From positions 1-64,000 of the forward strand of contig SVPX01000001.1 in NCBI GenBank assembly GCA_015065665.1: DNA of 64,000 nt, given 5' to 3'. Source of the DNA: Oscillospiraceae bacterium (GTDB lineage Bacteria > Bacillota > Clostridia > Oscillospirales > Acutalibacteraceae). Under the pieces are notes generated by a model. It was not told the origin of the DNA. It was given only the letters and a program-made list of their open reading frames with translations, and did no database searches. Both the position numbers and the translations under genes were made by a program. Position 1 is the first letter of the stretch. Each line of letters starts with the position of its first letter. Below, piece after piece: positions 25,455 through 35,122 of this stretch.

Positions 25455-26459
25455 CTAAATGAGAGTGAATTCCAGGTGTGCAGGTACAGCATCAATTGTG
25501 ATTTTTTCTGTATCAATCTGCTTGATTGTGCCGTAGATTTTTCCGAATATAATGAACTTGTTGCCGCATTTCTGACTCATAAGTTTTCCGCCTTTTATCT
25601 CAGGTCGGAAGATAATTTCCATAGCGTTACTGCCTGCTGTAAACTTCCAGGGTTTATCGGGCCTTTCTTCGTTTCCTTCTGCTTTTACAGAGGCGAACTT
25701 ATGAATGATTCCATCAAGGAAATAGCAGTTTTCCGTTACCTGACTGTGGTCTCCGATGCCACCTGCAAGACAAAGCGCAAACTGTCTTGAGTCAATCTCT
25801 GCATCAGCATACAGAGCGTGATAATATGCCTTGTCCTTGGTGGAAAGTCTCTGCCAGTCTAGGAATGCGTGTGTGTTTTCGGGAGAAAGATTATACTCGG
25901 CACCGCCGCAACGGACAACTCCCGAGGCTCTCATAGAAGGCATAAATCTTTTCAGCAGGAAGCTTCGTCTGTTGTGTTTTGCAGGGATAAGTGTATTAAG
26001 ACTCTCGTCAATTCCTTCTTCAAGCATAATGTTGATGTACAGATTTTTGTCTTTGCAGAAGTTTACAAACTCGCAACGAATGTATCTTTTAAGTGCTGTA
26101 TTTGAGAAGTTCATACCCACTCTTGCGTTGTTGAAGGTAACATCGCCGTTTTTGCTGGAAGAGGGCATATCAACCAGTCCGAAAGACATATATTTCTTTA
26201 GTGTACGGGCATCAATTGTGCCTCTTTCGTGGTCTGCAATAACAGCGGTGACTTCGGATGTAAGACCTTTCTGAGTAACAGAAAGATAGATTGAAACCTG
26301 CTCATTTGCAATCAGATAACTGTCTCTTTCATAGAGGGAAAACCTGTTTCTGCACAGGGATTTATCAAAAGTAAAAAGAGGAAGTCTGCTCCAACCGGGA
26401 TTCTTTGTGTAACCCTCCTGAGTCAGAACGTCAGATTCAGTTTTAATCTCATTCTGCAC
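25455..26459 (-). CDS. DUF2804 family protein
   Basis: A 334-residue protein matching the DUF2804 layout as I recall it: an N-terminal YTKNPGWSRLPLFTFDKS, a β-rich body, HAFLDWQRLSTKDKAYYHAL and ENCYFLDGIIHKFASV, then PWKFTAGSNAMEIIFRPE. The function of the family is unknown. The start is taken as GTG 26459, 8 nt after AAGGAG; an in-frame GTG 9 nt further up sits against that SD. The stop is TAG. The fold looks like a lipocalin/carotenoid-hydratase-like β-barrel, but that is inference. Confidence 0.75.
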   Translation of the reverse strand: MQNEIKTESDVLTQEGYTKNPGWSRLPLFTFDKSLCRNRFSLYERDSYLIANEQVSIYLSVTQKGLTSEVTAVIADHERGTIDARTLKKYMSFGLVDMPSSSKNGDVTFNNARVGMNFSNTALKRYIRCEFVNFCKDKNLYINIMLEEGIDESLNTLIPAKHNRRSFLLKRFMPSMRASGVVRCGGAEYNLSPENTHAFLDWQRLSTKDKAYYHALYADAEIDSRQFALCLAGGIGDHSQVTENCYFLDGIIHKFASVKAEGNEERPDKPWKFTAGSNAMEIIFRPEIKGGKLMSQKCGNKFIIFGKIYGTIKQIDTEKITIDAVPAHLEFTLI

Positions 26460-26585
26460 ATGCCTCACTCCTTACTGTGTCGTTGTTGTTTTACAGGCTA
26501 TTCTATAAAAACTTATAATAACCCATTCTTATTCTTAATTATACATTATTTGTCCGTTAATTCAATACTTTTTATGAGGTGTTTT

Positions 26586-26960
26586 ATGAAAAAATCTATA
26601 TTTATCCTATTTACAATTGTTTTGTGTCTTGTGTTTTGTGGTTGCAGACGGGTGATAGAGAACAGTGCTGATGAACTTACAACAAGAAACTGGCACACAG
26701 AAACCTTGTCGGGTATGACAGGTGAGTTGATATTTTCAGGCAATGAAGCAACACTTGTGATTACTTCCTCTGAGGATGAAGTATCCCTGTCGGGTGTGTA
26801 CAGCATCGATTCCAAAAACGTTTATATCACCGATGTGAATCTTTCCCATACCTATGTTTTCTCCTATAACGTTTATCATAATCGTGCAGATATTGCATAT
26901 GGGGGAGATGCCATTACTTTTTATCCGGAGCTGCCTTCTGTCACCTCTATGACGGAATAA
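26586..26960 (+). CDS. Small putative lipoprotein
   Basis: A 124-residue secreted protein. The N-terminus KKSIFILFTIVLCLVFCGCRR has a short hydrophobic core and a Gly-Cys at the predicted lipidation site, though the -3/-2 residues (F, C) are atypical for a lipobox. The remainder is a β-rich domain (GMTGELIFSGNEATLVITSS, VSLSGVYSIDSKNVYITD) like small lipocalin-like lipoproteins of Firmicutes. The start ATG at 26586 follows GAGGTG. The function is unknown; it is isolated between divergent DUF2804 and ruvC. Confidence 0.65.
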   Translation: MKKSIFILFTIVLCLVFCGCRRVIENSADELTTRNWHTETLSGMTGELIFSGNEATLVITSSEDEVSLSGVYSIDSKNVYITDVNLSHTYVFSYNVYHNRADIAYGGDAITFYPELPSVTSMTE

Positions 26961-27061
26961 CACAAAAACCTCATAAACACTGGGTTTCTTTCTGTTTTGC
27001 TATCTTAAGAATCTTCTGTGATTTACGACTTTTTAATTCCTTAAATCTTTTGCAAAAAACA

Positions 27062-27090
27062 TTGTCAAACTTGCATTTATATGTTATAAT
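27062..27090 (+). promoter_or_regulatory. Promoter for ruvCAB
   Basis: TTGTCA, a 17-nt spacer and TATAAT, ~50 nt before the ruvC start. Confidence 0.85.
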
Positions 27091-27143
27091 GATTCATTAG
27101 TAAAAATATACTCGGATAGTATGTCAAAAAGGAGGTAAACAGT

Positions 27144-27653
27144 TTGGTAGTTCTTGGAATAGACCCGGGTTATGCCATAGTGGGTTACGGCGTAATTTCA
27201 TATCAGGGCAGCAGTTACAGAGCCCTTGGTTGCGGTGCAATAACTACCGATGCTGATACTCCTTTCGCAGACCGACTCAGGATTATTTTTGATAATATGA
27301 ATGACCTGATTGAGAAGACAAAACCCGATGCTCTCTCTATCGAGTCCCTGTATTTTCAGAACAACCAGAAAACAGGTATTATGGTTGCAGAGGCAAGGGG
27401 AGTAATACTTCTCTGTGCAAACCTTGCAGGTGTTCCTGTTTATGAGTACACACCTCTGCAGGTTAAAACCGCAGTAACAGGCTATGGCAAAGCTAAGAAG
27501 CCTCAGGTTATGGAGATGACAAAACGCCTGTTGCATCTTGCAAAGATGCCACGCTATGATGATACCTGCGATGCTCTTGCGGTGGCTATCTGTCATGTTC
27601 ACGCGGCAGGTACAGGTGTCAGACACAGTCTGCGTACACAGGGAATTAAATAA
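27144..27653 (+). CDS. ruvC: Holliday junction resolvase RuvC
   Basis: A 169-residue endonuclease that cuts Holliday junctions after RuvAB branch migration. Catalytic acidic residues are in VVLGIDPGYAIVGYG (D), SIESLYFQNN (E) and YDDTCDALAVAICH (D pair). The start is TTG at 27144 behind AAAGGAGG; no ATG fits. ruvA and ruvB follow in order, giving the complete resolvasome operon under one promoter. No lexA-type box was recognised at the promoter. Confidence 0.97.
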   Translation: MVVLGIDPGYAIVGYGVISYQGSSYRALGCGAITTDADTPFADRLRIIFDNMNDLIEKTKPDALSIESLYFQNNQKTGIMVAEARGVILLCANLAGVPVYEYTPLQVKTAVTGYGKAKKPQVMEMTKRLLHLAKMPRYDDTCDALAVAICHVHAAGTGVRHSLRTQGIK

Positions 27654-27699
27654 TCACACACTTTGATTTTGCAAAGTCTTTTAAACAACGAGGTAGTTT

Positions 27700-28293
27700 A
27701 TGATTTATTCTGTCAGAGGCACATTGATTCATATGGAGCCTGGATTTGCAGTTGTGGATTGTTCAGGAGTGGGTATGAGATGTCAGACCACAATGAACAC
27801 CCAACGGAATATAAAACTTAATTCAGAGGTAACGCTTTACACTCACCTGAATGTCCGCGAGGATGCTATGGAGCTCTTCGGCTTTTACAGTCAGACAGAA
27901 CTTGCCACATTCCGCACACTTATCGGTGTTTCAGGAGTTGGCCCCAAGATGGCGCTATCAATCCTCAGCGAACTTTCATCTGAGCAGGTGGCTATGGCAG
28001 TTGCTTCCTCTGATGTAAAGTCTCTCACCAGAGCATCCGGTGTAGGTCCCAAACTTGCACAGAGAATAATTCTTGAACTAAAGGACAAACTCAAAGGGTT
28101 TGCCACCTCTGAGATTTCTGTGGACACAAAGGGTACTGTTATTGCAGATACAGGCAATATCCCCAAGGCTGTTGCGGCACTTGCTGTGCTTGGTTATTCA
28201 TCAGCAGATGTAACCCCTGTACTCAGCACCCTTGATCCCACATTGACAGTAGAACAGCTTATTGCTCAGACTTTAAGGAGGATGGGTAGATAA
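27700..28293 (+). CDS. ruvA: Holliday junction branch migration protein RuvA
   Basis: A 197-residue tetrameric junction-binding protein. It has an N-terminal OB fold ([20 protein letters not shown]), two helix-hairpin-helix motifs ([19 protein letters not shown] and [20 protein letters not shown]) and a C-terminal domain III that contacts RuvB ([15 protein letters not shown]). The length is normal. It ends 2 nt before ruvB, so the two are co-translated. The start is the ATG after a GAGGTAG sequence. Confidence 0.97.
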   Translation: MIYSVRGTLIHMEPGFAVVDCSGVGMRCQTTMNTQRNIKLNSEVTLYTHLNVREDAMELFGFYSQTELATFRTLIGVSGVGPKMALSILSELSSEQVAMAVASSDVKSLTRASGVGPKLAQRIILELKDKLKGFATSEISVDTKGTVIADTGNIPKAVAALAVLGYSSADVTPVLSTLDPTLTVEQLIAQTLRRMGR

Positions 28294-28295
28294 TT

Positions 28296-29372
28296 ATGAG
28301 TGCAAATGTATTTTCAGATGATTTTGATTTTGAAAACAGAATAGTTGACACAGCAGAGATTCCTGCTGATGCCTTTGAGGGAGATAACCCACTAAGACCT
28401 AAAACTTTCGATGATTACATCGGACAGCAGAAGGTAAAGGAGAATCTCAGAGTTTACATCGAAGCCGCAAAACTGAGAGGGGAGCCTCTTGACCATGTGC
28501 TTTTGTATGGCCCTCCCGGACTTGGTAAGACTACACTCTCAAATATCATTGCCAATGAGTTAGGTGTGAATATCCGCATCACCTCAGGCCCTGCTATTGA
28601 GAAGCCTGGTGATTTAGCCGCCCTGCTTACAAATCTCAACCCCGGTGATGTGCTTTTTATCGATGAGATTCATCGTATGAGCCGTGCAGTTGAAGAGATA
28701 CTCTATCCCTCTATGGAGGACTTTGCCATTGATATCATCACAGGTAAAGGACAGATGGCTGCATCCTATCATCTGCCTCTGCCAAAGTTCACCCTTGTAG
28801 GTGCTACCACAAGAGCAGGTCAGCTTTCAGCACCTCTGCGTGACAGATTCGGTGTAGTTCTTCGACTTGAACTTTACAAGCCCGAGGAACTGGCAGAGAT
28901 TATTACCCGCTCCGCAGGAATTCTTGGTATCGGTATCGACAAAGGCGGTGCTATGGAACTTGCCTCACGCTCCCGAGGTACACCACGAATCGCAAACCGA
29001 CTTTTAAAAAGAGTCCGCGACTTTGCTCAGGTTATGTCTGACGGAACAATCACCTACGAAATTGCAAAGACCGCCCTTGACAGACTGGAGATTGATTCTC
29101 TCGGTCTTGACAGCTCCGACAGAAGAATGCTCACCGCAATGATACGCAACTACGGCGGAGGTCCTGTGGGACTTGACACCATAGCCGCCGCAATCGGCGA
29201 AGAGGCTGTCACCATTGAGGATGTGTACGAGCCTTATCTTATGCAGATTGGTTTTATCAGCCGTACACCCCGAGGCAGATGCGTTACATCTCTTGCCTAC
29301 GAGCATCTTGGAATCAGTACAGAGGGAACAAGTTGTGCTACCTGTCAACCCACACTTTTTGACGAAACTTAA
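28296..29372 (+). CDS. ruvB: Holliday junction branch migration ATPase RuvB
   Basis: A 358-residue AAA+ motor that pulls DNA through RuvA. Motifs are [15 protein letters not shown]-type N-terminus, Walker [13 protein letters not shown], Walker B FIDEIHRM, sensor 1 [20 protein letters not shown] with the arginine finger, and a C-terminal winged helix ([26 protein letters not shown]). The C-terminus ends with an unusual short tail containing [12 protein letters not shown]. It completes the ruvCAB operon; no clear terminator is seen before glmM. Confidence 0.97.
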   Translation: MSANVFSDDFDFENRIVDTAEIPADAFEGDNPLRPKTFDDYIGQQKVKENLRVYIEAAKLRGEPLDHVLLYGPPGLGKTTLSNIIANELGVNIRITSGPAIEKPGDLAALLTNLNPGDVLFIDEIHRMSRAVEEILYPSMEDFAIDIITGKGQMAASYHLPLPKFTLVGATTRAGQLSAPLRDRFGVVLRLELYKPEELAEIITRSAGILGIGIDKGGAMELASRSRGTPRIANRLLKRVRDFAQVMSDGTITYEIAKTALDRLEIDSLGLDSSDRRMLTAMIRNYGGGPVGLDTIAAAIGEEAVTIEDVYEPYLMQIGFISRTPRGRCVTSLAYEHLGISTEGTSCATCQPTLFDET

Positions 29373-29465
29373 GATTTACACACCAGAAAACATAAAAAGT
29401 TCCCTTGCTACTAAAGGGATTAACCTAAAAAACAACATCAAATTTACATAAATCGGAGGATTATT

Positions 29466-30815
29466 ATGGGAAGATTATTCGGAACAGACGGTGCCAGAGG
29501 CATCGCTAATACAGAACTTACATGTGAACTTGCAATGAACATCGGCAGAGCTGCTGCTATGGTTCTTACAAGTGATGCTGTTGCGCATCCTACTTTTGTT
29601 ATCGGCAAGGATACAAGACTCTCAGGTGATATGCTTGAGGGCGCACTTATAGCAGGTCTTTGTTCAGTTGGTGCAAATGTTAAGATTCTCGGTGTTGTAC
29701 CTACTCCTGCAGTTGCATACCTTGTTTCCAAGTATAAGGCTGATGCAGGTATTATGATTTCTGCATCCCATAACCCCTACGAGTTCAACGGCATTAAACT
29801 CTTCAACGATGAGGGATTCAAACTTCCTGATGAACTGGAAGAGCAGATTGAGTCCATCGTTCTTGATAACACAATTCCTTACAACCTTGTTTCCCGTGAT
29901 GAACTGGGCAGAGTTGAGTATGTAACATCTGCTGCTGATGAATACATCGACCACGTTGCAAGTACCGTTGACTATGACCTGAGCGGTATGCGAATTGCAC
30001 TCGATTGCTCCAACGGTTCTTCAAGCACAACAGCAAAGAAACTCTTCGAGAAACTTGGTGCAGAGTGCCATATGCTCTTTGACCATCCCGATGGTATCAA
30101 TATCAACGAGAACTGCGGTTCAACCCACACAGATACCCTGATGCGTTTTGTCCGTGACAACAACCTTGATGCAGGTCTTGCTTTTGATGGTGACGCTGAC
30201 AGATGTCTTGCTGTTGATGATAAGGGTGAACTTGTAGACGGTGACTTTATCATCGCAATCATTGCCGCTGACTTCAAGAGCCGAGGTATGCTCAAGCGTG
30301 ATACAGTTGTTGGTACAGTTATGACAAATATGGGATTCCAGAAATTCTGCGAAATTAACGGTATGAACTTTGTTTCCACAAAGGTTGGCGACAGATATGT
30401 TCTTGAGGCTATGCGACTTGAGGGCTACAATGTTGGTGGTGAGCAGTCAGGCCACGTTATCTGTCTTGATTATTCCACAACAGGTGACGGTCAGCTTACA
30501 GGCGCACAGCTTTTAAGCCTTATCAACCGCCGTCAGGCTCGTCTTTCTTCCATTGCCACACTTATGGAGCGTTATCCCCAGATTCTCATTAACGTAAAGG
30601 TTTCCAATGAGAACAAGAATAAGTTCTACACAGATAAGGATATCAAGGAAGAAATCAAGAGAGTTGAGGATATCCTTGAGGGCAGAGGCAGAATTCTTGT
30701 CCGTCTCTCAGGCACAGAGCCTATTATCCGAGTTATGCTGGAGGGTGAGGATTACGCAGAAATCTCCCGTCTTGCAAACGAGACAGCAGCAGTTATCAAG
30801 GAGAGACTTACCTGA
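29466..30815 (+). CDS. glmM: Phosphoglucosamine mutase GlmM
   Basis: A 449-residue enzyme interconverting glucosamine-6-P and glucosamine-1-P for UDP-GlcNAc and hence peptidoglycan synthesis. Family marks are RLFGTDGARGIANTELT, the phosphoserine loop MISASHNPYEFNGIKLF, the metal-binding loop AFDGDADRCLAVD, the sugar loop GGEQSGHVI and the phosphate-binding RLSGTEPIIRVMLEG. The start ATG follows CGGAGG. The stop overlaps the next start (TGATG), so the methyltransferase gene is coupled to it. Confidence 0.97.
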   Translation: MGRLFGTDGARGIANTELTCELAMNIGRAAAMVLTSDAVAHPTFVIGKDTRLSGDMLEGALIAGLCSVGANVKILGVVPTPAVAYLVSKYKADAGIMISASHNPYEFNGIKLFNDEGFKLPDELEEQIESIVLDNTIPYNLVSRDELGRVEYVTSAADEYIDHVASTVDYDLSGMRIALDCSNGSSSTTAKKLFEKLGAECHMLFDHPDGININENCGSTHTDTLMRFVRDNNLDAGLAFDGDADRCLAVDDKGELVDGDFIIAIIAADFKSRGMLKRDTVVGTVMTNMGFQKFCEINGMNFVSTKVGDRYVLEAMRLEGYNVGGEQSGHVICLDYSTTGDGQLTGAQLLSLINRRQARLSSIATLMERYPQILINVKVSNENKNKFYTDKDIKEEIKRVEDILEGRGRILVRLSGTEPIIRVMLEGEDYAEISRLANETAAVIKERLT

Positions 30816-31681
30816 TGAGAGTTGCAGACAGATTCAAAGACTACGAACTTCTTGATACATCAGGGGGAGAGCGACTTGAACGATGGGGAGATATAATCCT
30901 CATCAGACCGGACCCTCAGATTATCTGGAATACAGAGAAAAAAGACAAGCGTTGGTTTAACGCCCACGCAAGATATATCCGCTCACAAAAAGGCGGCGGT
31001 AACTGGGAGGTATACAAGAATCTCCCCGACAGATGGAATATCAAATACGATAACCTTTCTTTCAATGTGCGTACAATGGGTTTCAAACACACGGGTATCT
31101 TCCCTGAGCAGGCTGTTAACTGGGATTTTGCCACAGATATTATCCGCAAGTCAGACAGAGAACTGAGTGTGATAAACCTTTTCGGATACACAGGTTGTGC
31201 AACTCTGGCTTGTCTGGAGGCAGGTGCAAGGGTATGCCACGTTGACGCGTCAAAGGGAATGGTTCAGTGGGCAAGAGATAATGCAACTGAAAGCGGACTT
31301 TCCGATAAGCCTGTCCGCTGGCTTGTGGATGATTGCATCAAGTTTGTAAAAAGAGAACTCAGACGCGGCAATAAGTATGACGGCATTATCATGGACCCTC
31401 CTTCTTATGGCAGAGGCCCCGGCGGTGAGGTCTGGAAACTTGAGGAAGAGATTTATTCTTTCATAGAATTAAGCGCTCAGCTTCTCTCTGACGATGCAAA
31501 GTTCTTTATCCTCAATTCTTACACAGCAGGACTTTCACCCTCTGTAATGCACTATATCCTCTCAAGTGTTATTGTCCCCCGTATGGGTGGCAGGGTTACC
31601 TGTGATGAGATTGGTCTTCCTGTTTCATCTTCAGGGCTTGTGCTTCCCTGTGGAAGTACAGCAATATGGCAGAAAGATTAA
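30815..31681 (+). CDS. Class I SAM-dependent methyltransferase, RlmI/RlmK-like
   Basis: A 288-residue methyltransferase. The Rossmann core shows SVINLFGYTGCATLACLEAGA (motif I), VDASKGMVQWARDNA (motif II) and the catalytic-type motif IIMDPPSYGRGPGG (DPPSY, as in the RlmI/RlmK rRNA m5C/m7G family). The N-terminal 110 residues have a β-rich domain with RWFNAHARYIRSQK. It likely methylates an RNA base, but the target is unknown. It is translated from the TGATG overlap with glmM. Confidence 0.85.
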   Translation: MRVADRFKDYELLDTSGGERLERWGDIILIRPDPQIIWNTEKKDKRWFNAHARYIRSQKGGGNWEVYKNLPDRWNIKYDNLSFNVRTMGFKHTGIFPEQAVNWDFATDIIRKSDRELSVINLFGYTGCATLACLEAGARVCHVDASKGMVQWARDNATESGLSDKPVRWLVDDCIKFVKRELRRGNKYDGIIMDPPSYGRGPGGEVWKLEEEIYSFIELSAQLLSDDAKFFILNSYTAGLSPSVMHYILSSVIVPRMGGRVTCDEIGLPVSSSGLVLPCGSTAIWQKD

Positions 31682-31764
31682 GATTTCTGCGTAGTCGGTA
31701 TTTACAGCCGACAGAATAATTTGGATTTATGTATATGAAATAGATAAATTACAGGAGCGTTCAA

Positions 31765-32613
31765 ATGAATTTTATAGAAGCAGAACACCTGTCGTTTTAT
31801 TACGAGCAGGAGGATGAACAACAGAATACTCAGAAACTGGTCCTCCGTGATGTTTCCTTGTCTGTAAAGAAGGGAGAGTTTCTTGCGGTAATCGGCCATA
31901 ACGGTTCAGGCAAGTCCACTCTCTCCAAGCATATGAATGCTATTCTGCTTCCCACAGGGGGTAGAATGTATGTGGATGGTATCGATACCTCTGACGAGGA
32001 AAGAATATATGAAGTCAGACGCAAAGTAGGTCTTGTACTTCAGAATCCCGACAATCAGCTTGTTGCAAGTATTGTTGAGGAGGATGTGGCTTTCGGTCCC
32101 GAGAATCTGGGTGTAGAGCCTGAGGAAATCCGCCGCCGCGTGGACAAGTCTTTGAAGGCTGTGGATATGTACGAGTACAGACTCCACGCACCTCACAAAC
32201 TTTCAGGCGGACAGAAGCAGAGAATTGCAATTGCAGGTATCCTTGCTATGGAGCCTGATTGCATCGTTCTTGACGAGCCTACCGCTATGCTTGACCCTAA
32301 GGGCAGGGAAGAGGTTATCTCGGCTGTAACAAAACTCAACAAGGAGCAGGGAATTACTGTTGTTATTATTACCCATAATATGGAAGAAACAGTAAACTGC
32401 GACAGAGTTGTTGTTATGGATAAGGGTAAAATCCTCACCCAGGGTACCCCAAGAGAAGTTTTCTCTCAGGTACAGCTTATCAGAAGCCATCAGCTTGATG
32501 TGCCTCAGGCTACAGAACTTTGTTCAATGCTTGTTTCTGTGGGACTTTCACTTGTGCAGTTACCTCTTGATACTCAGGAGTGTATTGATGCTCTTTCGGA
32601 GGTGCTGTTATGA
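31765..32613 (+). CDS. ecfA1: ECF transporter ATPase EcfA1
   Basis: A 282-residue ABC ATPase energising vitamin uptake. Seen: Walker [15 protein letters not shown]-loop [11 protein letters not shown], signature [13 protein letters not shown], Walker [13 protein letters not shown] and switch VIITHNMEE. It overlaps ecfA2 by 4 nt. The ecfA1-ecfA2-ecfT-truA order is the conserved Firmicutes arrangement (B. subtilis ybxA-ybaE-ybaF-truA). The complex should pair with FolT and RibU of this window and other S components. SD AGGAGCG precedes the ATG. Confidence 0.95.
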   Translation: MNFIEAEHLSFYYEQEDEQQNTQKLVLRDVSLSVKKGEFLAVIGHNGSGKSTLSKHMNAILLPTGGRMYVDGIDTSDEERIYEVRRKVGLVLQNPDNQLVASIVEEDVAFGPENLGVEPEEIRRRVDKSLKAVDMYEYRLHAPHKLSGGQKQRIAIAGILAMEPDCIVLDEPTAMLDPKGREEVISAVTKLNKEQGITVVIITHNMEETVNCDRVVVMDKGKILTQGTPREVFSQVQLIRSHQLDVPQATELCSMLVSVGLSLVQLPLDTQECIDALSEVLL

Positions 32614-33479
32614 GTAAACCTATCCTTAGAACAGAAGATTTATGCCTTGTTTACGGCAAGGGTACTCCCTTTGAAAAACAGGCTGTTAAAAATGTAAATA
32701 TAGAGATTAACCGTGGCGAAGTTATCGGTGTTATTGGTCACACAGGTTCAGGTAAGTCCACATTGATGCAGATGCTCAACGGTCTTATCAAACCCACATC
32801 AGGTAAGGTTTACCTTGATGGCACAGATATCCACGCAGATAAAAAGAAACTCAGAGATGTCCGTTTCCGCGTAGGACTTGTTTTTCAGTATCCGGAGAAT
32901 CAGCTATTTGAAGAAACTGTCAGACAGGACATTGCATTCGGTCCCCGCAATATGGGACTTCCCGATGAGTCAATTCAGAAGAGAGTTATGAGAGCGGCAG
33001 CTTTCTCAGGTCTTAAGGAAGAACTCCTTGACCGTTCTCCCTTTGATCTTTCCGGCGGTGAGAAGCGTCGTGCAGCCATTGCAGGTGTTATTGCAATGGA
33101 TCCCGAAATTCTCATTCTGGACGAGCCTACTGCAGGTCTTGACCCTATGGGCAGAGATGTGCTGCTCTCTCAGATTGAGGCATACCACAAAAGCCGTAAC
33201 AATACAGTACTTCTTGTATCCCACAGTATGGAGGATATAGCAGGTATTGCAGACAAAGTCCTTGTTATGAATCACGGCGTGTGTGAGATGTTTGATACAA
33301 CCCGCAATGTTTTCTCCCGTTCAGAGGAACTTGAGACAATGGGACTGCGTGTTCCTCAGATTACCAAGATTACAACTGAACTCCGCAAGAAGGGTGTTCC
33401 TCTCTCTGAGGGTATACTTACAGTTGAGGATGCCTTCAAAGAGATTTCTGCTATCCTTAAGAAAGGGGGCAGAATTTAA
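32610..33479 (+). CDS. ecfA2: ECF transporter ATPase EcfA2
   Basis: A 289-residue partner ATPase forming a heterodimer with EcfA1. Walker A is [13 protein letters not shown], the Q-loop region [15 protein letters not shown], signature [13 protein letters not shown], Walker [14 protein letters not shown] and switch [10 protein letters not shown]. The Q-loop EN/QLFEETV variant is typical of the EcfA2 (EcfA') subtype. Start and stop overlap the flanking ecf genes by 4 and 1 nt, consistent with stoichiometric translation. Confidence 0.95.
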   Translation: MSKPILRTEDLCLVYGKGTPFEKQAVKNVNIEINRGEVIGVIGHTGSGKSTLMQMLNGLIKPTSGKVYLDGTDIHADKKKLRDVRFRVGLVFQYPENQLFEETVRQDIAFGPRNMGLPDESIQKRVMRAAAFSGLKEELLDRSPFDLSGGEKRRAAIAGVIAMDPEILILDEPTAGLDPMGRDVLLSQIEAYHKSRNNTVLLVSHSMEDIAGIADKVLVMNHGVCEMFDTTRNVFSRSEELETMGLRVPQITKITTELRKKGVPLSEGILTVEDAFKEISAILKKGGRI

Positions 33480-34276
33480 TGCGTGATATAACACTCGGTC
33501 AGTATTATCCTTCAAACGGAATACTCCACCGACTTGACCCCAGAATAAAGGTGCTTCTCCTTATAGGTGTAATTGTTCTTATATTCTGCACCTTCAACTT
33601 TTTTGCACTTGGCGTTGCAGCACTTTTGGTTGCAACATCAGTTATACTCAGCAAGGTTCCTATAAAACTCTACCTTAAGAGTATGAAAGCCATTATCATT
33701 GTTATCCTGATAACATCCCTTCTCAACCTGTTTTATGGCACGGGAGAACCTCTGTGGAGTTTCTGGATATTCAAGATAACAAAAGACGGCATAGAGAATT
33801 CAATCTATGTTACCGTCCGTATTATTTCTCTTGTAATGGTCAGCTCATCCCTGACTTTTACAACTTCTCCTACAGACCTGACAGATGCTCTTGAGAGACT
33901 TATGAAGCCTCTCAGCTTCTTTAAAGTCAAAACTCACGAGATTGCAATGATGATGACTATTGCTCTGCGTTTTGTTCCTACTCTTCTGGAAGAAACAGAC
34001 AAGATTATGTCTGCTCAGAAGGCAAGGGGTGCTGATATGGAGAGCGGTAATCTTATTAAACGTATCAAAGCTCTCATCCCCATTCTGATACCCCTGTTTG
34101 TTTCTGCATTCCGCAGAGCATACGAACTTGCAATGGCTATGGAGTGCCGTTGTTATCAGGGCGGAGAGGGCAGAACAAGAATGAAGCAGCTGCACCTGAG
34201 TGCAAGAGATTTTGTTGCTCTGTTTGTATTTGTGGTAGCAGTAGCAGGAGTGGTACTATGCAACATCTTCCTGTAA
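33479..34276 (+). CDS. ecfT: ECF transporter transmembrane subunit EcfT
   Basis: A 265-residue membrane coupling protein. It begins DITLGQYYPSNGILHRLDPRIK, typical of EcfT, followed by four to six hydrophobic helices. The coupling-helix Ala-Arg-Gly motif that contacts the ATPases is seen as SAQKARGADMES; a second similar site (AMAMECRCYQGGEGRT) has C in place of A, a common variation. It overlaps truA by 19 nt. It forms the shared module for RibU and FolT. Confidence 0.95.
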   Translation: MRDITLGQYYPSNGILHRLDPRIKVLLLIGVIVLIFCTFNFFALGVAALLVATSVILSKVPIKLYLKSMKAIIIVILITSLLNLFYGTGEPLWSFWIFKITKDGIENSIYVTVRIISLVMVSSSLTFTTSPTDLTDALERLMKPLSFFKVKTHEIAMMMTIALRFVPTLLEETDKIMSAQKARGADMESGNLIKRIKALIPILIPLFVSAFRRAYELAMAMECRCYQGGEGRTRMKQLHLSARDFVALFVFVVAVAGVVLCNIFL

Positions 34277-35043
34277 TTCCCGATATAGCCCAGAGTGAAC
34301 GGAACCTGCTTTTTACTTTAAAGTTTGACGGCAGTGTGTTTCACGGATGGCAGATTCAGAATAATGCGCTTACTGTACAGCAGGTGTTTCAGGAGGCTGT
34401 AGCAAAGATTATCGGCAAATGCCCCGATATCAAAGGTTGCAGCCGTACAGACTCGGGCGTCCATGCTAATATGTTCTGCATCAGTATGCGAGTGCATCAT
34501 CCTATACCCTGTGAGCGTTTTCGCTCGGCGGTGAATGCACATCTGCCTGAGGAGGTTGTGGTGACAAATGTTATTGAAGTACCCCTTGATTTCCACGCTA
34601 GATACAGCGCTCTGGGTAAAAGATATATCTACAAAGTCCACAACTCTCAGGTGAGAGATCCCTTTTTAAGGGGCAGAGTCCTCCATTATCGCAGGCCTAT
34701 TAATGCGGAACTTCTCAATGAAGCCTCAAAGGCTTTTATGGGTGCTCACGATTTCACATCTTTCTGCACTCTCGATAAGCGTGAGGTAGGGGATTTTGTC
34801 CGCAATGTTACTGATTTCTCTGTATGGAGAGAGGGAGATATGGTTTACTTCTCAGTCAGTGCTGACGGATTTCTTTACAATATGGTGCGTATTATGGTGG
34901 GTACCCTTCTTTATATCAACGAGGGCGGTACAACTGCAGATGCAATACCACATATTATTGAGGCGAAGAATCGCTCTCAGGCCGGACCTACAGCACCTGC
35001 CTGCGGACTTTATCTTGACGAGGTTTTCTACGACCTGTCTTAA
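34258..35043 (+). CDS. truA: tRNA pseudouridine38-40 synthase TruA
   Basis: A 261-residue synthase modifying uridines 38-40 of tRNA anticodon stems. The catalytic aspartate lies in GCSRTDSGVHA; other marks are FDGSVFHGWQIQ and FLYNMVRIMVGTLLYI. The start is taken as ATG 34258 (SD CAGGAG) inside the end of ecfT. The position after ecfT is conserved in Firmicutes. The length is normal. Confidence 0.95.
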   Translation: MQHLPVIPDIAQSERNLLFTLKFDGSVFHGWQIQNNALTVQQVFQEAVAKIIGKCPDIKGCSRTDSGVHANMFCISMRVHHPIPCERFRSAVNAHLPEEVVVTNVIEVPLDFHARYSALGKRYIYKVHNSQVRDPFLRGRVLHYRRPINAELLNEASKAFMGAHDFTSFCTLDKREVGDFVRNVTDFSVWREGDMVYFSVSADGFLYNMVRIMVGTLLYINEGGTTADAIPHIIEAKNRSQAGPTAPACGLYLDEVFYDLS

Positions 35044-35122
35044 AAAAGTTTTTAAGTATTTACAATTTATCCATACATTTTCTTTCAGATAATGTATTAT
35101 TGTAGAAAGGGGGATTGTCCTT

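Noticed and set aside
25455-25457. In-frame TAG after DUF2804 as a recoded codon (pyrrolysine or readthrough)
   Set aside because: DUF2804 is full length without the extension, no downstream RNA structure for recoding was seen, and the next segment is a different domain type.
29383-29430. Small palindromic-looking stretch between ruvB and glmM as a terminator
   Set aside because: The arms (TTCCCTTGCTA and TAAAGGGATTAA) are too short and imperfect and there is no T-run; ruvB and glmM may be cotranscribed.
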